Source: GCA-016700035 sp964454845 (GTDB lineage: Bacteria; Patescibacteriota; Saccharimonadia; CAILAD01; GCA-016700035). From it: a stretch of DNA of 13,895 bases. Position 1 is the first letter of the stretch. Every line of letters starts with the position of its first letter. The position numbers and the translations under genes were made by a program. Below the pieces are notes generated by a model, which made no database searches, was not told the DNA's origin, and was given only the letters and a program-made list of their open reading frames with translations. The DNA lies in contig CAYVVS010000014.1 in the NCBI GenBank assembly GCA_964454845.1, forward strand, positions 1 to 13,895, written 5' to 3'. Positions 6,431-12,903 of the stretch are shown piece after piece.

Positions 6431-7945
6431 ATGGAACCAATTACACTTGGCGTTGCGATTGTTGCGCTGGCCGCTGGCGTTGGCGCAAAAACCGTCTACG
6501 ATAAAACACGCACCAAAGCCGCTGAAGGTGAAGCAAAAAAGGTTATCGATAACGCGAAAGCGAAAGCGAAGGAAATAACGCTGGCCGCAAAAGAAGAATC
6601 GGTAAAAATTGCTGAAGAAGCCAAAGCTGACGAAAAGCGTCGTCGTGAAAAACTCGATGATGCTGAGAAGCGCGTAGCTAATCGCGAAGCCAATTTGGAC
6701 GATAAATTTTCGGAGCTTGAACGCAAGAGCGATAACTTAAAGGCAAGCGAAAAAGAGATCGACGCTATCAAGGATGAACTCCGCGCGATTCGCAAAAAAC
6801 AGGAAGAAAACCTCGAAAAAATCGCTAAGCTCAAAAAACCTGATGCCACCAAAAAGATCATGGAGATGACCGAAAAAGATATCAAACATGATTTGGTGGA
6901 GTACATCGAAAAACGCAAAAAAGAAGCTAAAGAAATGGCGGACCACAATGCCGCAGAAATTATGGTAGAGGCTATGGAGCGCATGGCGACAGAGGTCGCG
7001 ACCGAGCGCGTGGTAACAACGGTGCCACTTCCGAGTGATGACGTGAAAGGTCGAATTATCGGCAAGGAAGGTCGAAACATCCAGGCGTTGGAACGCGCTA
7101 CGGGCGTGGATATTTTGGTCGATGAAACTCCGGGCGTTGTTGTGGTTTCTGGTTTTGACCCTGTGCGTCGCCAGGTTGCTCGCGTCGCGCTTGAGAAGTT
7201 GATTAAAGACGGACGCATTCATCCGGCACGCATCGAAGAAGTTGTGAAGAAGGCGCAAAACGAGATAGAAGACGAAATTAAAAAAGCAGGTGAAGAAGCT
7301 GGTCGAGAAGCTGGTGTGGTTGGTTTGCCGCCAGAAATTGTTCGCTTGATGGGCTCAATGAAATTCCGCACTAGCTACTCGCAGAATGTTTTAAAGCACT
7401 CTGTTGAAATGGCGCACCTTGCCGCGATGATTGCCGAGGAAGTTGGCGCCGATGTCCGTATCTCTCGACGCGCTGCCTATTTGCACGATCTTGGTAAAGC
7501 GGTGACGCACGAAATGGAAGGCAAGCATCATCACCTCACGCGCGTATTGCTGGAAAAATACGGTCTAGACGAACCGACTATTCACGCTGCCGAGGCTCAT
7601 CACGATGATATTGAGGCGACTACACCGGAAGCGGTAATTGTGCGTGCAGTTGATGCACTTTCAGCTGGCCGTCCTGGTGCGCGTGGTGACTCGGTTGAAA
7701 ATTTTGCTAAGCGCATGAAGGACCTCGAAAATATTGCCAACACATTTCCGGGACTCGAGAAAACTTACGCTATGTCAGCCGGTCGTGAAATTCGTGTGTT
7801 CGTAAAACCTGCCGATGTGGATGATCTCTCGGCAATCAAGCTAGCGCGCGATATAGCCACAAAAATTGAGGCAACATTGAAGTACCCAGGCACGATTAAG
7901 GTGAACGTCATCCGCGAAACCCGTGCCGAGGAGTATGCGAAATAG
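6431..7945 (+). CDS. rny: Ribonuclease Y
   Basis: RNase Y is the membrane-anchored endoribonuclease that starts mRNA decay in many bacteria lacking RNase E. Residues 1-20 form a short N-terminal membrane segment (ITLGVAIVALAAGVGA). A highly charged coiled coil covers ~25-175. The KH RNA-binding domain has GRIIGKEGRN at ~207-216. The HD domain has H323 (LKHSVEMAHL), the H352-D353 pair in LHDLGKA, EAHHDD at ~388-393 and D408 in VDALSAGRPGAR. The C-terminus (IKVNVIRETRAEEYAK) is the standard family end. Length of 504 is close to the ~520 of B. subtilis. An AGGTG site is 6 nt before the ATG. Its stop overlaps the GTG start of the next gene by one base, in an operon ending with ymdB, an arrangement also known in Firmicutes. 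Confidence 0.98.
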   Translation: MEPITLGVAIVALAAGVGAKTVYDKTRTKAAEGEAKKVIDNAKAKAKEITLAAKEESVKIAEEAKADEKRRREKLDDAEKRVANREANLDDKFSELERKSDNLKASEKEIDAIKDELRAIRKKQEENLEKIAKLKKPDATKKIMEMTEKDIKHDLVEYIEKRKKEAKEMADHNAAEIMVEAMERMATEVATERVVTTVPLPSDDVKGRIIGKEGRNIQALERATGVDILVDETPGVVVVSGFDPVRRQVARVALEKLIKDGRIHPARIEEVVKKAQNEIEDEIKKAGEEAGREAGVVGLPPEIVRLMGSMKFRTSYSQNVLKHSVEMAHLAAMIAEEVGADVRISRRAAYLHDLGKAVTHEMEGKHHHLTRVLLEKYGLDEPTIHAAEAHHDDIEATTPEAVIVRAVDALSAGRPGARGDSVENFAKRMKDLENIANTFPGLEKTYAMSAGREIRVFVKPADVDDLSAIKLARDIATKIEATLKYPGTIKVNVIRETRAEEYAK

Positions 7946-8280
7946 TGGACTTTTCACGCGTAAAAATTGTTACTTTTGTACCCAGAGAAAATGCTGATAA
8001 CGTTAGGCGCGCACTCGGCTCCGCTGGGGCTGGTGTGCTTGGTGAGTACTCTTTTTGTAGCTTTAGTATTGTTGGAAAAGGTAGATTTTTACCTTCTAAC
8101 AAAGCAAACCCACATATAGGGGAGTCAGGAGTTGATGAGGTAGTGGAAGAGGAGAGGGTTGAAGTAGTATGCGAAAAATCAAAGGCTAAATTGGCAATTG
8201 CTGCAATGAAAAAAGCTCATCCATACGAAGAAGTTGCATTCGACATTTATCCTTTGCTTGATGAGGAGCAATTGATTTGA
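7945..8280 (+). CDS. Free-standing NIF3-type middle domain (PII/CutA-like fold)
   Basis: The 111 residues match the inserted middle domain of larger NIF3/YqfO (DUF34) proteins: KIVTFVPRENADNVRRALG at the start, then GAGVLGEYSFCSFS, GKGRFLPSNKANPHIG, EERVEVVCEK and the closing AHPYEEVAFDIYPL. The metal-binding outer domains of NIF3 are absent, so no dinuclear site is expected. The fold resembles PII/CutA proteins, which suggests a small trimeric or hexameric ligand-binding or regulatory role; the ligand is unknown. The start is GTG, sharing one base with the rny stop, with GAGGAG about 11 nt upstream. It ends in TGA, overlapped by the next TTG start. The tight placement between rny and ymdB suggests a link to RNA turnover or signalling, but that is inference. 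Confidence 0.8.
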   Translation: MDFSRVKIVTFVPRENADNVRRALGSAGAGVLGEYSFCSFSIVGKGRFLPSNKANPHIGESGVDEVVEEERVEVVCEKSKAKLAIAAMKKAHPYEEVAFDIYPLLDEEQLI

Positions 8281-9077
8281 AGATTCTATTTATTGGTGAT
8301 GTTGTAGCGCGGATCGGGCGCCGCACTGTGCAAAAGCTGTTGCCAGATTTGCGTAATGAGCTAGGGCTAGATTTGGTTATTGCTCAATCTGAAAATATGA
8401 CTACTGGTAATGGCCTCACCATTAAGGCTGTGCAGGAACTGATGGCTGCCGGTGTGGATGCATTTACTGGTGGAAATCATAGCTTTAAGAAGGCCGTATT
8501 TTATCCGTACTTTGAAGATCACTCTTTGCCGGTATTGCGACCGGCAAACTATCCGGACACTATGCCTGGCAGGGGTTCTTTAACGCTCGACACCCCTTAT
8601 GGTAAATTCTTGCTTATCTCTGTTGAGGGCAGTCGATATAATGCCGATCAATCTGATCAATCGCATCCGCTCAAAAAAGTTGATGAGATCCTAGCGGCTC
8701 ATTCCGGCGAGCAGATTGCTGGATCGCTAATAGATTTGCATGGTGATTTAACCAGCGAAAAAGTTGCGGCTGGCCATTATTTTGATGGACGAGTAAGCGC
8801 GGTGGTAGGGACGCACACGCATGTTGCGACGGCAGATGCGCGCGTTTTGCCCAAGGGTACGGCGCATATTTCCGACGTTGGTATGACTGGTCCAGATAAT
8901 ACTGTTTTGGGAGTGCAAAAAGAAGTGATAATTTATCGCTGGCTCGAAAACGCGCCACGTCGTCACGAAGTGCCAACGTCAGGACCGGCAACTTTTAACG
9001 CTGTACTTATAGATATTGATACAAAAACTGGTCTTGCTCGATCGATTGAACGAATCGAGCGCCATGCTGATATTTAG
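8277..9077 (+). CDS. ymdB: YmdB-family metallophosphoesterase (TIGR00282 type)
   Basis: YmdB proteins are dinuclear-metal phosphodiesterases; the B. subtilis member acts on 2',3'-cyclic nucleotides and affects biofilm versus motility choice. Visible ligands are D8 (FIGDVV), E39-N40 (AQSEN), N67-H68 (GGNHSF), H155 (IDLHGD) and H180/H182 (VGTHTHVATADARVLP); the 155-180-182 spacing reproduces that of the family. Length of 266 is typical. One departure is GGNHSFKK in place of the more usual GNHTWD-like stretch. The start is TTG, overlapping the preceding stop (TTGA), with GAGGAG at 8263-8268 eight bases upstream. Being third in an operon with rny suggests coordinated RNA turnover, as in Firmicutes. 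Confidence 0.94.
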   Translation: MKILFIGDVVARIGRRTVQKLLPDLRNELGLDLVIAQSENMTTGNGLTIKAVQELMAAGVDAFTGGNHSFKKAVFYPYFEDHSLPVLRPANYPDTMPGRGSLTLDTPYGKFLLISVEGSRYNADQSDQSHPLKKVDEILAAHSGEQIAGSLIDLHGDLTSEKVAAGHYFDGRVSAVVGTHTHVATADARVLPKGTAHISDVGMTGPDNTVLGVQKEVIIYRWLENAPRRHEVPTSGPATFNAVLIDIDTKTGLARSIERIERHADI

Positions 9078-9100
9078 TCGCATATTCCTAGCGTAAGAGG

Positions 9101-9106
9101 TATAAT
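9101..9106 (+). promoter_or_regulatory. -10 box of mgtE (near-leaderless)
   Basis: Perfect TATAAT 11 nt before the mgtE ATG. Transcription would begin around 9113, leaving about five untranslated bases and no room for a ribosome site. No good -35 is visible. The 40-nt gap after ymdB is too short for an M-box Mg2+ riboswitch. Confidence 0.5.
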
Positions 9107-9117
9107 GTGGGCTAATT

Positions 9118-10422
9118 ATGGCCTCGCTACTCAAAAAGAAAAAATCTCCTCCGGCTGTCTGCCAAATAGGTGACAAAGACGTAATCGAAAAGATGCTGCG
9201 TAAGCCACGTCAGCGCATGGAAATTTTTCGCAGTATCGATACTGCCGATCAGGGGCGAGTGTTGCTTTGCCAGGCGCCACGCGTGCAAAAATCCATCATG
9301 AATAATCTCCATACCCACGAGCTCATTCCGGTTCTCAACAGCGTTGACCCAGATCAGGCCACCGATTTAATGCGCCAACTTCCAGAAGCTAGAGCCAAAC
9401 GTCTTACCAACCAACTCTCACAACAATTGCGAGAAAAAGTAGAGTTTTTGCTACGCTTCCACCCGAAAACTGCCGCAGGTATGATGGATGTTGATTATAT
9501 TTTGGTTCACCAGGACCAGACTTTTGGGGATGTTGCGAAGCTGATTGAGAAACACGATCTTGAAACTGGGCGTCCACCAATTGTTTTAGTTATGGACCAA
9601 AGTTCGAAGTTGCTGGGTGAATTGCCGGTATATATTTTGGCCCTCAAGCCAGCCAGTACAAAGATAGGCAACAACACCCGACATCTTCCTTCGCTTATTT
9701 ACAATTCTGACGAACGTGCAGTGGTTACAACGTTTCTTAAGCACCCGCACCGCAAAGTTGTTGTCTTGGATGAAGATAAAAGCATCTTGGGCATAATTCA
9801 CTCGGATGACATCTTGGCTATACTCGATAAGCGCACCACGCGCGACCTCTTTCGTTTTGCCGGTGTGTCGAATGAAGAAGATGCTCTTGATGGGCCGATT
9901 GAAAAGTTTAAGCATCGTTGGCTGTGGCTGGCAATTAACTTGGGTACGGCTTTTCTTGCTGCGTCTGTGGTTGGAATGTTCGAGGATACAATTGCAGCCA
10001 TCACACTTTTGGCAGTATACATGCCGATTGTGGCGGGAATGGGTGGTAATGCCGGGACTCAAACCATGGCAGTTGCCGTGCGCGGCATCGTCTTAAAAGA
10101 AATCGATTTAGCTTCAGGTTGGAAGTTTATTGGCAACGAGATTTTAGCTGGCGCAATGAATGGCGCAGTGAATGGTTTAATCGTGGGAGTGGTGGCAATC
10201 ATATTTAACCATTCACCGATGCTAGGCTTGGTGCTTGCCATAGCTATGGTGGCAAACTTAGTTATTGCCGGATTATTTGGTGCGCTCATTCCGCTCATCA
10301 TGAAGGCACTCGGTAAGGATCCGGCAACATCTGCCACAATCTTTATTACTACCTGTACTGATGTTGGTGGGTTTTTCGTATTTCTCTCGCTCGCTAAAGC
10401 GTTCCTTGCTCCAGGTTCGTAG
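9118..10422 (+). CDS. mgtE: Magnesium transporter MgtE
   Basis: MgtE is a dimeric, Mg2+-gated channel of the inner membrane. The N domain covers ~20-120 (superhelical repeats such as LIPVLNSVDPDQATDLMRQL). A pair of CBS domains spans ~124-245, with GIIHSDDILAIL at its end. The membrane domain (~268-430) has five hydrophobic segments and the family signature PIVAGMGGNAGTQ at ~303-315, plus the conserved pore aspartate D415 in TTCTDVGGFF. Length of 434 is close to the ~450 usual. Regulation in the family is post-translational: Mg2+ bound between the N and CBS domains closes the pore. The N-terminus is slightly Lys-rich. It has its own -10 box with almost no leader. Confidence 0.95.
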   Translation: MASLLKKKKSPPAVCQIGDKDVIEKMLRKPRQRMEIFRSIDTADQGRVLLCQAPRVQKSIMNNLHTHELIPVLNSVDPDQATDLMRQLPEARAKRLTNQLSQQLREKVEFLLRFHPKTAAGMMDVDYILVHQDQTFGDVAKLIEKHDLETGRPPIVLVMDQSSKLLGELPVYILALKPASTKIGNNTRHLPSLIYNSDERAVVTTFLKHPHRKVVVLDEDKSILGIIHSDDILAILDKRTTRDLFRFAGVSNEEDALDGPIEKFKHRWLWLAINLGTAFLAASVVGMFEDTIAAITLLAVYMPIVAGMGGNAGTQTMAVAVRGIVLKEIDLASGWKFIGNEILAGAMNGAVNGLIVGVVAIIFNHSPMLGLVLAIAMVANLVIAGLFGALIPLIMKALGKDPATSATIFITTCTDVGGFFVFLSLAKAFLAPGS

Positions 10423-10431
10423 CATTTCCTA

Positions 10432-10437
10432 TATACT
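10432..10437 (+). promoter_or_regulatory. -10 box of the dehydrogenase gene (leaderless or nearly so)
   Basis: TATACT ends 6 nt before the first ATG (10444) and 12 nt before the second (10450). A message would start at or next to the first ATG. GGGGG (10438-10442) could instead serve as a weak ribosome site for the second ATG. The upstream region lies in the end of mgtE; the nearest -35-like TTGCTC is 20 nt away. Confidence 0.4.
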
Positions 10438-10443
10438 GGGGGT

Positions 10444-11217
10444 ATGAGTATGCATCCGAATACGGTTTTTATCACTGGTGCGAGCTCCGGCATTGGTCTT
10501 GAGCTGGCGCATGTGTTTGCCGGAGATGGCTATAATGTTGTTGGTCTTGCGCAAAATGAGAGCCAATTACGTGACGCGATGCGGGGAGTCGAGCATGAGT
10601 ACGGTGTAAAAACTTGGAGCATTGTGCAGGATCTAACCGCGAGAAATGCTGTAGAAAAAATCGACACTTTTTTGCGCAAAGAAAAAATTCATGTAGATGT
10701 GGCGGTGAATAATGCGGGCTTTGGGGTGTTTGGAGAGTTTATAGAAACTCAATGGGAAGATGAGCGTGAACTTTTAGAGCTGAACATTGTGAGTCTTACA
10801 GAACTCACAAAATATTTTGCTAAAGATATGGCAAAACGTGGGGAAGGGAAGATCTTAAACGTTGCTTCTATTGCGAGTTTTTTTCCAGGTGTATTTATGG
10901 ATACCTACTATGCCTCGAAGGCGTACGTTTTAAGCTTTTCGTTGGCAGCGGCAGAAGAGCTGCGGCCTAAAGGCGTGCAGGTTTCGGTATTGTGCCCAGG
11001 CCCGACGCGCTCTAATTTTGAAACCCGCGCGCATGCTACACGGAGCCGTTTATTTGGTAAGGCGGCAGATGCGCGCAAGGTAGCAGAGATTGCGGTGAAG
11101 GGGTTACACAAGGAAAAACTAATCATCATTCCTGGTACGCGCAATAAAATGAGCGTTTTTGCAAGTCGGTTTGTGCCACGTAAGTGGCTCGCGCCACTAG
11201 TTCGTCGGGCTAATTAA
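10444..11217 (+). CDS. Short-chain dehydrogenase/reductase (SDR)
   Basis: A classical SDR oxidoreductase using NAD(H) or NADP(H). The Rossmann dinucleotide motif TGASSGIG is at 11-18, NNAG at 89-92, and the catalytic tetrad reads N114 (LELNIV), S142 (NVASIAS), Y155 and K159 (YYASK). PGPTRSNF at ~185-192 is the usual post-active-site loop. Length of 257 is typical. The sequence style (FVPRKWLAPLVRR end) resembles DltE/YqjQ-like reductases; the substrate is unknown. Two ATGs, at 10444 and 10450, are possible; the first is given. The next gene is convergent, and a hairpin with a T-run for the opposite strand lies directly after the stop. Confidence 0.93.
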   Translation: MSMHPNTVFITGASSGIGLELAHVFAGDGYNVVGLAQNESQLRDAMRGVEHEYGVKTWSIVQDLTARNAVEKIDTFLRKEKIHVDVAVNNAGFGVFGEFIETQWEDERELLELNIVSLTELTKYFAKDMAKRGEGKILNVASIASFFPGVFMDTYYASKAYVLSFSLAAAEELRPKGVQVSVLCPGPTRSNFETRAHATRSRLFGKAADARKVAEIAVKGLHKEKLIIIPGTRNKMSVFASRFVPRKWLAPLVRRAN

Positions 11218-11241
11218 AAGACCCGCAGGGTTAGCTGCGGG
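11212..11241 (-). terminator. Intrinsic terminator overlapping the response-regulator stop codon
   Basis: On the minus strand CCCGCAG (11235-11241), loop CTAACC, CTGCGGG (11222-11228), then TCTTTTAATT. The stem is a perfect 7 bp. Its 5' arm is the last sense codons of the gene and the TAA stop sits in the loop, so termination signal and coding end are merged. On the plus strand the hairpin has no following T-run. Confidence 0.8.
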
Positions 11242-11614
11242 GTGAGACCCGTGCGAAGATGCCCGGATAGAGCTCGTGGGCTTCCGTGCGTTCGGGGATT
11301 TTGCTGCTCCAGGCTTGTTCACAGCCGGCATTTACCAGCTTAGCACTGTTGCCCACGCTAGCAGAAGCGGCCACGATTGGACCCGTGAAGTGAGCTTCTT
11401 CCAGGAAGTAACGGACTAGCGCAATCGAGTCCTCGAGAGGGGCGCGGACTCGGCCATCGATGATGATCATAGTGATCGTGTCGCGATACTTGAGAAAGAG
11501 ATCTCTACCTTCTTCCAGACTCGATGCATGGAGCACGCTGACTCCCGGCTTGACGATGTCTCGATAGAAGTTGGGCCAGGTGCGTTCGTCGTCAATCACA
11601 AGGACGATCATCAC
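11231..11614 (-). CDS. Single-domain response regulator (receiver only)
   Basis: A CheY-like receiver with no output domain. Visible landmarks are the acidic pair D8-D9 (IVLVIDDE), the probable phosphoacceptor D53 (MIIIDGRV), the hydroxyl residue S84 (IVAASAS) and the conserved lysine K105 (SSKIPE). The order and spacing fit the five-strand receiver fold, though helix alpha-4 (VGNSAKLVNAGCEQAW) is atypical. Length 127. No histidine kinase is present in the window, so the phosphodonor and partner are unknown. Its ATG overlaps the stop of the 89-residue gene upstream (ATGA), indicating coupled translation. GC-ending codons are more frequent than in the genes to the left, which suggests acquisition or an unusual gene class. 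Confidence 0.82.
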   Translation of the reverse strand: MMIVLVIDDERTWPNFYRDIVKPGVSVLHASSLEEGRDLFLKYRDTITMIIIDGRVRAPLEDSIALVRYFLEEAHFTGPIVAASASVGNSAKLVNAGCEQAWSSKIPERTEAHELYPGIFARVSPRS

Positions 11615-11880
11615 TGGGCTCCATGCTCTGCTGCGAAGACAGCGTCATCGATTATCTGGTCAGTCCAATAGTTGTCCGTCTCGACTCGCTGTTTAGCGGC
11701 GAGCGCGATCGTGATCGCACTGTTGGAGTAGCCGTCCGCTACAAGTAGCTGGATGACATGGAGCAAGTCTACTGGCTCAACTGGGCGAGGGATGTCTTCG
11801 ATCATCAGTCTGACGATCTCGTACGTCTCTTCGTCGACTTGTACCGGAGTAGTTCCGGCGATCACGGTGATCAGGCCCAT
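11611..11880 (-). CDS. Small protein of unknown function, 89 residues
   Basis: No family recognised. The sequence begins MGLITVIAGTTPVQVDEETY and is predicted mostly helical and acidic, with a helix-rich centre (DLLHVIQLLVADGYSNSAI) that has a helix-turn-helix-like look without clear basic recognition residues. No signal peptide, transmembrane segment or metal motif. It is probably real: it follows a strong promoter (TTGACT, 17 nt, extended TGC-TAATAT), has a weak GAGAG ribosome site about 6-7 nt before the ATG, and overlaps the receiver gene by 4 nt. It may be a binding partner of the receiver, but this rests only on gene arrangement. Confidence 0.7.
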   Translation of the reverse strand: MGLITVIAGTTPVQVDEETYEIVRLMIEDIPRPVEPVDLLHVIQLLVADGYSNSAITIALAAKQRVETDNYWTDQIIDDAVFAAEHGAQ

Positions 11881-11921
11881 CTGATTCTCTCTTTCGAGTA
11901 GTAGGTGCGAAATAGATAGCT

Positions 11922-11950
11922 ATATTAGCATAAATTTATTAAAAAGTCAA
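11922..11950 (-). promoter_or_regulatory. Strong sigma-70-like promoter of the 89-residue/response-regulator operon
   Basis: Minus strand TTGACT (11945-11950), exactly 17 nt, then TAATAT (11922-11927), with TGC directly before it forming an extended -10. Transcription would start near 11915, giving a leader of about 35 nt. It lies within the left copy of the direct repeat. Confidence 0.8.
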
Positions 11951-11965
11951 TAAACAAAAAGACTC
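11928..11965. repeat. Direct repeat, left copy (terminator edge plus promoter)
   Basis: The 38 nt from GCATAAATTTA to AAAAAGACTC match 12761-12795 with one substitution and a 3-nt gap. Weaker similarity continues into the adjoining hairpins (GACTCnGGC). The two copies are 833 nt apart in the same orientation and bracket the 199-residue gene. Confidence 0.85.
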
Positions 11966-11983
11966 AGGCATGAACCTAAGTCT
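11955..11983 (-). terminator. Intrinsic terminator downstream of the 199-residue gene
   Basis: Minus strand AGACTTAGG (11975-11983), loop TTCATG, CCTGAGTCT (11960-11968), then TTTTG. The 9-bp stem has one T-G wobble. It ends the upstream unit about 115 nt past the gene stop and adjoins the next promoter directly. Confidence 0.75.
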
Positions 11984-12040
11984 GGATCACATGGGGTTGT
12001 ATCGTGAACAGTATCAGAATTATTTTGATGAATGAAGAAG

Positions 12041-12089
12041 CCCCCTTGGGTCTTTCAGTCGCTGAGTAGCGTAGAAAAGCCCTTGGGGG
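12041..12089 (-). other. Long imperfect hairpin in the 3' untranslated region
   Basis: The arms pair as C5/G5 (12041-12045 with 12085-12089), a TT/TT internal loop, GGG/CCC, a 6-bp segment with one mismatch (12051-12056 with 12074-12079), and CGCT/AGCG around a 4-nt loop (12064-12067). It begins 8 nt past the stop of the 199-residue gene on the minus strand. The following bases are pyrimidine-rich (CTTCTTCATTC) but not a T-run, and a better terminator lies downstream, so it may be an mRNA-stabilising structure or small RNA rather than a terminator. Confidence 0.6.
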
Positions 12090-12097
12090 GTGTGCAG

Positions 12098-12697
12098 CTA
12101 GGCTGCGATAGGTGAGGTCAATGCCAGTTCGAGGTCATCGCCCGTGGCGGCGGAGGTCACGATTGAGCGAGTTTCATCATGCATCCTACCACGACCTTGG
12201 TCGTCGACGGACTCGAGCAGGCCGCGAGATACGAGTTCTTCGCCGCACGTGCCGGAGAGGACGTGCTCGCGGCTGCGAGCAGACATCACAAGCTCATAGA
12301 ACGCCATGGGGTGTTGCGCAATGAGGTCCTGAAGGCTGATCATCATGACACTCACCATGAGTCTAGGCATGGTCTCGCCATTCTTCAGGGTGACCAAGCC
12401 GCTTTTCGCCCCTTCGAGGTCCTCAGGCGTGAGTGCGGCCAGAAGTGCCTTGTGCTCTTCGTAGCTGAGTAAACGTGCCGGACCTTCTATCTCGGCCCAG
12501 CCTCCGTAGCCGTCCCGGTACCAGCCGTTCGGCCAGCCCTGCACGAATTCCTCTGGAGCAACGGGAACGAGCTTCTCGCGTCCGTTCTCCTCGATCAGCG
12601 TTCCTTCAACCACTGCGGACATCATCCCAGTGTTGCCGCGCTCATCGGCGGGGAGCTCGATGAAGAACTTGGTGCTTTTGGTTGACTCAGTCGTCAT
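12098..12697 (-). CDS. Unknown 199-residue protein with possible C-terminal winged-helix-like region
   Basis: No family recognised with confidence. The start is the ATG at 12697, with AGGAG 8 nt upstream; a longer in-frame reading to 12868 would run through the promoter, terminator and tRNA-His and is rejected. Residues ~1-75 are acidic and rich in Gly/Trp (GWPNGWYRDGYGGWAEI). Residues ~76-100 are helical (SYEEHKALLAALTPEDLEG). Residues ~120-199 suggest two helices and a small wing: DLIAQHPMAFYELVMSARS, then GTCGEELVSRGLLE, then RGRMHDETRSIVTSAATGDD. This could be a winged-helix fold, but the basic surface needed for DNA binding is not obvious. No signal or membrane segment. Sampled lines contain about 53-63% GC by hand count, against about 48% sampled in rny. 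It lies between direct repeats with its own promoter. Confidence 0.8.
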   Translation of the reverse strand: MTTESTKSTKFFIELPADERGNTGMMSAVVEGTLIEENGREKLVPVAPEEFVQGWPNGWYRDGYGGWAEIEGPARLLSYEEHKALLAALTPEDLEGAKSGLVTLKNGETMPRLMVSVMMISLQDLIAQHPMAFYELVMSARSREHVLSGTCGEELVSRGLLESVDDQGRGRMHDETRSIVTSAATGDDLELALTSPIAA

Positions 12698-12754
12698 GAC
12701 AAAACTCCTTGTAGGGTACGGGAAAGTGGAAAATTCCAAATTCAGATGTATGAT

Positions 12755-12783
12755 ATAGTGGCATAAATTTAGTAAAAAGTCAA
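12755..12783 (-). promoter_or_regulatory. Promoter of the 199-residue gene
   Basis: Minus strand TTGACT (12778-12783), 17 nt, CACTAT (12755-12760) preceded by TGC. The -35 and spacer are nearly identical to the promoter at 11922-11950, but the -10 is poorer, keeping only the key second A and final T plus the fifth A. Transcription would start near 12748, about 50 nt before the ATG. Confidence 0.65.
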
Positions 12784-12795
12784 TAAAAAAGACTC
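12761..12795. repeat. Direct repeat, right copy
   Basis: The 35 nt match 11928-11965 in the same orientation with one substitution and a 3-nt gap. As in the left copy, it joins the distal arm and T-run of a terminator to the -35 and spacer of the next promoter. Confidence 0.85.
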
Positions 12796-12808
12796 TGGCG
12801 AAAGAGTC
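12785..12808 (-). terminator. Terminator of the tRNA cluster
   Basis: Minus strand GACTCT (12803-12808), loop TTCGCC, AGAGTC (12791-12796), then TTTTTT. Perfect 6-bp stem, 18 nt past the CCA end of tRNA-His. The plus strand also shows ATTTTT after the hairpin, so it may work both ways. Confidence 0.8.
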
Positions 12809-12825
12809 ATTTTTAATAATTACTA

Positions 12826-12903
12826 TGGGGTGAGTGATGGGTTTCGAACCCACGACCTCCGGAACCACAACCCGGCGCTCTAACCAACTGAGCTACACCC
12901 ACC
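12826..12903 (-). tRNA. tRNA-His (GTG)
   Basis: Complete cloverleaf. The acceptor GTGGGTG pairs with CACTCAC (one G-T wobble). The 5' end has the extra G(-1) that marks histidine tRNA, opposite C73. D arm GCTC/GAGC with AGTTGGTTA; anticodon loop TTGTGGT gives GTG; T arm GTGGG-TTCGAAA-CCCAT. CCA is encoded at 12826-12828. It is third in the minus-strand Gly-Arg-His cluster and is followed by a terminator. Confidence 0.97.

Noticed and set aside
6496..7218. 240-codon open frame opposite rny
   Set aside because: It is Ser/Arg/Phe-rich sequence produced by the complement of the Lys/Glu-rich coiled coil of RNase Y; no ribosome site or family similarity.
9078..9117. Mg2+ riboswitch before mgtE
   Set aside because: Only 40 nt separate ymdB and mgtE and a -10 box occupies the last part, so no M-box can fit.
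12098..12868. Longer 256-residue reading of the 199-residue gene
   Set aside because: The extension would translate through its promoter, a terminator and part of tRNA-His; the ATG at 12697 has AGGAG at the right distance.
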